From assembly GCA_017303975.1 (NCBI GenBank), contig JAFLBG010000015.1:1-64000 (forward strand): a stretch of 64,000 nucleotides of DNA. Reading direction: 5' to 3'. A program made the translations under genes and the position numbers. Origin of the DNA: Bacteroidota bacterium. GTDB taxonomy: Bacteria > Bacteroidota > Bacteroidia > JAFLBG01. The notes under the pieces are model-generated. The model had not been told where the DNA came from, made no database searches, and worked only from the letters and a program-made list of their open reading frames with translations. Shown here piece by piece: positions 59,729 to 64,000 of this stretch; within the stretch, counting starts at the first letter, position 1, and every line of letters begins with the position of its first letter.

Positions 59729-60733
59729 ATGAAAATATCTGCGTCTGTCTATTCCAACAAAACCAAAAACCTACTTGAACTGGTTCGTGAACTAGATACT
59801 CACAAGGTTGATTATTTTCATATTGACTGCAACGATTCTCCCTTAGTTTTTGATGACATAAAAAAAATAAAAGAGGCTAGTACTACACCAATTGACTTGC
59901 ATATAATCTCCAATAATCCGGAGCAGTACTTCGAAAAAGTAAAGCAATTGAAGGTCGAATTACTGACAATTCAATACGAGAACCTGCCCAAACACATTGA
60001 TTTATCAGGATTCGAGAGCACAAAACTGGGATTAGCAATTACATCCAACACCTCTATAACAGCTTTTGATGAATACGCATCATTTTGCGATTTTATACTT
60101 TTTATGACTACCACTCCCGGGCAAAGTGGTGGCGAATTTAATCGAGAAAATTTCAAAAAAATACGCGAGTTCAAATTAAAATATCCTGACAAAAAAATAC
60201 ATGTAGATGGGGGTGTTAATGCAGATATTTCCTTCATACTTCGTAACATGGGCGTGTATTCAAGTGTTTCGGGCTCTTACTTGGTAAATGCCGATGTAAT
60301 AGGCGGTGCGCTGCACAATATGAGAAATTCTAACTATATCCCAAACACACTGCACGTAAGCGATATGATGATGCCCATTAGCGAATTGCCTGTACTGAAC
60401 ATTACAGATGCTTCGTTTGTTAATATTCTAAAAAGTATTGATAAGTACAATTTAGGCTTTACACTTATTGTAGGCGAAAATAAATTTGAAGGATTAATAA
60501 GCAATGCAGATGTTAGAAAGGCATTGATAAAAAAAATAAATAACGTAAATTCAATTGATGTAAATGACCTACTAAACAAAAATCCTATAAAGGTGTATGA
60601 TGATTTTAGTATTTCTGATATGATTGAATTTATAAAAAACACAAAAAATAATATTTTGTACTTGCCTGTAGTTGACAGGAAAGAAAGGCTGTCCGGAGCA
60701 ATTACATTTACGAATTTAATTAAAGGAGAATAA
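59729..60733 (+). CDS. Ribulose-phosphate 3-epimerase-like protein fused to a CBS pair
   Basis: The ATG at 59729 gives 334 aa; an extension to 59678 is rejected. Residues 1-200 are the epimerase barrel with its catalytic set: Ser6 (ISASVYS), His31 and Asp33 (HIDCND), His58 (DLHIISNNP), Met126 with TTTPGQSGG, and Asp160 (HVDGGV). Residues about 205-334 are two CBS motifs (VLNITDASFVNILKSIDKYNLGFTLIV, FEGLISNADVRKAL; then LPVVDRKERLSGAITFTNLI), which bind adenine nucleotides in other proteins. The free-standing epimerase has about 215-220 aa, so this is a fusion. A DAHP synthase follows. Likely role: sugar-phosphate epimerisation under nucleotide control. Confidence 0.85.
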   Translation: MKISASVYSNKTKNLLELVRELDTHKVDYFHIDCNDSPLVFDDIKKIKEASTTPIDLHIISNNPEQYFEKVKQLKVELLTIQYENLPKHIDLSGFESTKLGLAITSNTSITAFDEYASFCDFILFMTTTPGQSGGEFNRENFKKIREFKLKYPDKKIHVDGGVNADISFILRNMGVYSSVSGSYLVNADVIGGALHNMRNSNYIPNTLHVSDMMMPISELPVLNITDASFVNILKSIDKYNLGFTLIVGENKFEGLISNADVRKALIKKINNVNSIDVNDLLNKNPIKVYDDFSISDMIEFIKNTKNNILYLPVVDRKERLSGAITFTNLIKGE

Positions 60734-60734
60734 G

Positions 60735-60775
60735 CCGAGCTTCGCTCGGAATTATGAATTAAAAATGCAGAATTA
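60735..60775 (+). repeat. Stem-loop and A+T-rich direct repeat between the epimerase and DAHP synthase genes
   Basis: CCGAGC (60735-60740) and GCTCGG (60744-60749) make a 6-bp G+C-rich hairpin with a TTC loop starting 1 base after the stop. An A+T-rich stretch with imperfect direct repeats (GAATTATGAATT, then GAATTAAGAATT) follows. The hairpin resembles a terminator without a T run, and the A+T part looks like dispersed repeat DNA. Confidence 0.5.
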
Positions 60776-60820
60776 AGAATTTTAAAATTATTCGACACAA
60801 GAAACTCGAAACTTATTTAT

Positions 60821-61825
60821 ATGATAATTAAACTAAAAAATACTGTTACTGATCAAAAAGCAACAGAAATTGCAAAAGAGCTAAGTGCCTTTATTGTTAA
60901 GAATGGCAGCACCAATAACGTTTTGGTAACCCCATCTAAACTAAAAGTTGTTGACGAAAAAATAGCTGATTTAGTAGATGCATCATGGGCTTTTAATGAT
61001 GATATTCAACTGGCTAGCAGAAGCTACATTCAGGAAACAAGAGAAATAAAAATTTCGGAAAATATAGCAATTGGCGGAAAAACAAATAACACGCTGGTTA
61101 TAACAGGACCGTGCTCTGTGGAATCGGAAGAGCAAATAGAACAAGCAGCTCAACTATGTGTTAAAATGGGAGTGAAAGTATTGCGTGCAGGCTGCTTTAA
61201 ACCGCGCACTTCACCTTACACTTTTCAGGGGCTTGGACTAGAAGGCTTGAAACTGCTTGACAAAATGCGTAGCAAGTATGGATTAAAAATTATTAGTGAA
61301 ATAAAAGACTCAACACATACAAGCGAGATTCTTGAATATGCTGATATCATTCAGGTCGGAGCCAAGGCGATGTATGATCACGGAATTCTACGTGCATGTT
61401 CTAAAACTAACAAAACAGTACTTATCAAACGAGGCTTTGGCTCAACACTTCAAGAGTTTGTGCAAGCAGCTGAGTTTGTGCTTTCCGGAGGAAATAACAA
61501 TGTAATACTGTGCGAAAGAGGAATTCGCACCTTCGAAACCAAAACACGTTTTACCCTTGACTTATGCGGTGTTGCCTACTTAAAAGAGTACGTAAATCTT
61601 CCAATTGTAGTTGACCCAAGTCATGCTATTGGCTATGCGTATGGTGTTGCAGATTTATCAAGAGCTGCAGTAGCAATGGGTGTAGATGGATTGCTAATAG
61701 AAACGCATCCCAATCCGGCTGTTGCAAAATCGGATGCTTCTCAACAATTAAACTTTGATGAATTTACAGCGATGTACAACACATTTGCGCCTATTGCAAA
61801 AGCTGTAGGTAGAAATATTATTTAG
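60821..61825 (+). CDS. aroF: DAHP synthase, class I-beta, divergent
   Basis: The protein has 334 aa: an N-terminal ferredoxin-like regulatory domain (about 1-70), then the barrel. Metal ligands are Cys98 (GPCSVES), His268 (DPSH), Glu294 (IETHPNP) and Asp305 (KSDASQ). KPRTS (127-131) marks erythrose-4-phosphate binding and separates it from KDO8P synthase. Unusual for the family, GARNMQN is GAKAMYD (Lys182 for Arg), and the EKxTRNTLDL and GTGRRDLV regions read ETKTRFTLDL and AIGYAYGV. It joins PEP and erythrose-4-phosphate, the first step to aromatic amino acids. Its end overlaps the convergent regulator gene by 8 bp. Confidence 0.85.
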   Translation: MIIKLKNTVTDQKATEIAKELSAFIVKNGSTNNVLVTPSKLKVVDEKIADLVDASWAFNDDIQLASRSYIQETREIKISENIAIGGKTNNTLVITGPCSVESEEQIEQAAQLCVKMGVKVLRAGCFKPRTSPYTFQGLGLEGLKLLDKMRSKYGLKIISEIKDSTHTSEILEYADIIQVGAKAMYDHGILRACSKTNKTVLIKRGFGSTLQEFVQAAEFVLSGGNNNVILCERGIRTFETKTRFTLDLCGVAYLKEYVNLPIVVDPSHAIGYAYGVADLSRAAVAMGVDGLLIETHPNPAVAKSDASQQLNFDEFTAMYNTFAPIAKAVGRNII

Positions 61826-62510
61826 CACTTCCCGTATTTAGCTTATAGCCTATACCTTTGATGGTTGTGATACAATTATCACCTAGGCGTTTTCTCAATT
61901 TTCTGATGTGAACATCAATTGTTCTATCACCAACAAATATTTCTCCTCCCCATACTACATCCAGTATCGTTTCGCGGTAAAAAACTTTTCCGGGCTTTGA
62001 TAACAATAGAGACAATAACGCAAACTCCTTTTTAGGAAGAAATACTTCTTTACCATTTTGAATGGCAACAAATCTCTCTTTATCTATTTGAATTAAATTC
62101 TTTTCGTCAGAAGAAGGAAGATTATTGTTGTAAACATGCCTATTGAGTAGCGACTTTATTTTATAAACCAACAACAATTCATTTACAGGTACATTGGTGT
62201 AATCGTCTGCACCGGCAGCATATGCCTCCATTTGAACATCTTCCTCCAACGTATTTCCTACCAATAGTATTGGAATACTTACATTCACTTTTTTTAATTG
62301 AATACACCACTCAAAACCTTTATTGTTATTATTAATATTAGATACAACAACTACTCCAATGGATTTATTTTCCATAATAAAAGTTACTGCGCTTGCAATT
62401 TTTTTTGATTGCAGCAAACTTATTTCCTCTGCAACAAGATGTCTGCTGATCATTTGATACAAACTATCTCCTTCTTCTAGAAGTATAATTTTGGTTTGAG
62501 AATTATCCAT
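61818..62510 (-). CDS. OmpR/PhoB-type regulator with degenerate receiver
   Basis: The protein has 230 aa. The winged-helix output domain (about 137-226) is complete: FLPKKEFALLSLLLSKPGKVFYRETILDVVW, RTIDVHIRKLRKRLG, IKGIGYKL. The receiver (about 5-122) keeps the fold and the GADDY end, but the phospho-acceptor Asp after strand 3 is Ser57/Asn58 (VVVVSNINNNNKG), the Thr/Ser of strand 4 is replaced (LLVGNT) and the conserved Lys before Pro108 is Val107. It is thus a pseudo-receiver and cannot be phosphorylated in the usual way. It is 83 bp from the phosphate transporter gene on the same strand; control of phosphate genes is inferred. Confidence 0.9.
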   Translation of the reverse strand: MDNSQTKIILLEEGDSLYQMISRHLVAEEISLLQSKKIASAVTFIMENKSIGVVVVSNINNNNKGFEWCIQLKKVNVSIPILLVGNTLEEDVQMEAYAAGADDYTNVPVNELLLVYKIKSLLNRHVYNNNLPSSDEKNLIQIDKERFVAIQNGKEVFLPKKEFALLSLLLSKPGKVFYRETILDVVWGGEIFVGDRTIDVHIRKLRKRLGDNCITTIKGIGYKLNTGSAK

Positions 62511-62593
62511 TTAAATTGGAGTGTAGCACGTAGATTTCTAAATTACAGAAAGTATTTAGAAATAGGAATACAATAACGAACCTAGTATGATTT

Positions 62594-63586
62594 TTATTTT
62601 GCGAATTGATTTACTATAAAAAACATAATAGCCGCAAGTCCCGCAGAAACAGGTATTGTAAGCACCCATGCCCAAATAAGGCTAATTGTAACACCCCATC
62701 TTACAGCAGATATTCGCTTTGTAACACCCACCCCTACTATAGATCCTGTAATTGTATGCGTAGTACTAACGGGAATTTTGAAATGTTGTGTTGCAAATAA
62801 CGTTAATGCACCTGCGGTTTCTGCACTAAATCCTTCGAACGGAGTAAGCTTTGTAACTTTTTGCCCCATTGTTTTTACGATTCGCCAACCACCAAACATT
62901 GTACCCATTGCAATAGATGTATAACAAACAAAAGGCACCCAACTTGGAATATGCTTAATATCTTCTATTTGTCCGGCTGCTACAAGTGCCGCTGCAATAA
63001 TTCCAATTACTTTTTGTGCATCGTTGCCTCCATGTCCCAAACTGTATGCAGCAGAAGAAGCAAGCTGCAATCTTCTAAAAATGGAATCTACTTTAGACGG
63101 ATTTGCTCTTCTGCAAATATTCATAGTTATCATGTGGACAATAATAGACATGAGCATTCCAATGATTGGTGCTAGTACAATAAAGTAAACGGTAGGCATA
63201 ACTTTGGCCCAATGAATTGCTTCAAACCCACCGGCATTAGCTATTCCGGCACCTGCAAACCCACCAATAAGTGTATGAGAAGAACTAGACGGGATGCCCT
63301 TCCACCAGGTAAATAAATTCCAAATAATGGCCGCAATTAATCCGGCACAAACAACCGGAAGTGTAACAAACTCGGCAAATACAGTCTTTGAAACAGTATC
63401 CGCAACTTTTAACTCAAAAATCCAGTAGGCTATAAAATTAAATGAAGCTGCCCAAATTACTGCGACAAGAGGTGTTAACACTTTTGTTGATACAACAGTG
63501 GCAATTGAGTTTGCCGCATCGTGAAACCCATTTATAAAGTCAAAAATTATGGCTAGAATAATTACAATTATCAAAAGTGTTGTCAT
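62594..63586 (-). CDS. pit: Inorganic phosphate transporter, Pit family
   Basis: The protein has 330 aa and about ten membrane segments. The two PHO4-type half-repeats are clear: DFINGFHDAANSIATVVSTKVLTP near the N-terminus and SLGHGGNDAQKVIGIIAAAL in the middle, with HTITGSIVGVGVTKR and SSSSHTLIGGFAG as further matching loops. It imports phosphate, as metal phosphate, driven by the proton or sodium gradient. The DUF47 gene precedes it by 44 bp, the standard pairing. Confidence 0.94.
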   Translation of the reverse strand: MTTLLIIVIILAIIFDFINGFHDAANSIATVVSTKVLTPLVAVIWAASFNFIAYWIFELKVADTVSKTVFAEFVTLPVVCAGLIAAIIWNLFTWWKGIPSSSSHTLIGGFAGAGIANAGGFEAIHWAKVMPTVYFIVLAPIIGMLMSIIVHMITMNICRRANPSKVDSIFRRLQLASSAAYSLGHGGNDAQKVIGIIAAALVAAGQIEDIKHIPSWVPFVCYTSIAMGTMFGGWRIVKTMGQKVTKLTPFEGFSAETAGALTLFATQHFKIPVSTTHTITGSIVGVGVTKRISAVRWGVTISLIWAWVLTIPVSAGLAAIMFFIVNQFAK

Positions 63587-63630
63587 AAACGTTAACTACC
63601 GCTTGAGTGAATTTTATTAAAACTAAACTA

Positions 63631-64000
63631 TTATGCGTGCTTTACAATAATTGATTCTAAAACATTTGCCGCGTCCTCGCACTTATCGGTCGCTGTTTCT
63701 AGCGCAGACAGTATTTCTTTTAATTTAATTATAAGTACAGCATCCTTTTCTGTTTCGAATAAATTAGCTATTGCCATATTAAATACATCATCTGCGTGAT
63801 TCTCAATACTATTTATACGCACACAAGCTTCTTTAATTTTATGCACATTTTTCTTGTGTTTTAACTCAGACAACGCATTATGTAACTCATGCGCAGATTT
63901 ATCAATAAGTTCTGCCAGTTTCACAACTGAATCAGGTATCTGTTCGATTTTATACAAATCAATTCTTTTCGCAGAACCATGAATAAAATCTAAAATATCA
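63631..64000 (-). CDS. DUF47 (PhoU-like) protein, 5' truncated by window end
   Basis: The frame stays open to the edge; the TTG at 63957 is internal because DILDFIHGSAKRID precedes it in frame. About 123 of some 210-220 residues are visible. The helical pattern (SVVKLAELIDKSAHELHNALSEL, VRINSIENHADDVFNMAIANLFE, LKEILSALETATDKCEDAANVLESI) is that of DUF47, a PhoU-like family that regulates Pit transporters. It is cotranscribed with pit. Confidence 0.9.
   Translation of the reverse strand, partial: DILDFIHGSAKRIDLYKIEQIPDSVVKLAELIDKSAHELHNALSELKHKKNVHKIKEACVRINSIENHADDVFNMAIANLFETEKDAVLIIKLKEILSALETATDKCEDAANVLESIIVKHA

Noticed and set aside
60821-61825. KDO-8-phosphate synthase as the identity of this aldolase
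   Set aside because: KPRTS rather than KANRS and the regulatory N-terminal domain fit DAHP synthase.
1-64000. tRNA or rRNA genes
   Set aside because: None recognised by eye; small RNAs without strong structure could still be missed.

Overview
This window is chromosomal DNA from a member of the Bacteroidota. The evidence is a complete sprA between ruvA and gcvH (the arrangement I know from gliding, T9SS-carrying Bacteroidota), four secreted proteins with type IX secretion (T9SS) C-terminal sorting domains, promoters of the TTG-N18/20-TAnnTTTG type, A+T-rich intergenic DNA, few Shine-Dalgarno sequences and many TTG/GTG starts. Genus and species cannot be told from the sequence. No rRNA, tRNA, CRISPR array or intact mobile element was seen.

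Layout. 1-11 kb (+): end of malic enzyme maeB, ruvA, the giant T9SS translocon gene sprA, gcvH and deoC. 11-15 kb: gmd with a methyltransferase-like partner, then a scarred accessory patch. In that patch a 52-bp direct repeat made of the last codons of a thioesterase gene brackets a transposase remnant and an orphan membrane-protein gene. 15-21 kb: hemJ, yraN, a GT39-like membrane protein, a succinyl-CoA:3-ketoacid CoA-transferase pair (scoAB) and a class A penicillin-binding protein. 21-26.7 kb: small exported proteins, an LTA-synthase-like enzyme, an eIF1/SUI1-like protein, a lipoprotein and a YbjN-like protein. 26.8-37.6 kb (all -): an envelope block reading from the SIS-family sugar isomerase through lipB, a flippase, dut, a nucleotidyltransferase, a TPR protein, a LolB-like lipoprotein and an EnvC-like factor to a kelch-type T9SS cargo. 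37.7-51.9 kb: three further T9SS cargos, one of 2040 aa, a propeller-sensor/SpoIIE phosphatase, and a hicBA toxin-antitoxin cassette set among repeats. 52-59.6 kb: an alpha-2-macroglobulin with an intact thioester and a second LTA-synthase-like enzyme. 59.7-64 kb: a ribulose-phosphate-3-epimerase/CBS fusion followed by a divergent DAHP synthase, then a pseudo-receiver response regulator beside a Pit phosphate transporter and its DUF47 partner, which is cut by the window end.

How the genes work together. SprA exports proteins carrying the sorting domains encoded at 26.8, 37.7, 39.1 and 49.6 kb. LipB supplies the octanoyl group from which the lipoyl cofactor of GcvH is made. The TPR/LolB-like/EnvC-like trio probably serves envelope assembly and cell separation. 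The least explained items are the epimerase-CBS/DAHP-synthase pair, the pseudo-receiver regulator next to phosphate transport, the thioesterase-tail duplication, and the 19-bp repeats around hicBA.
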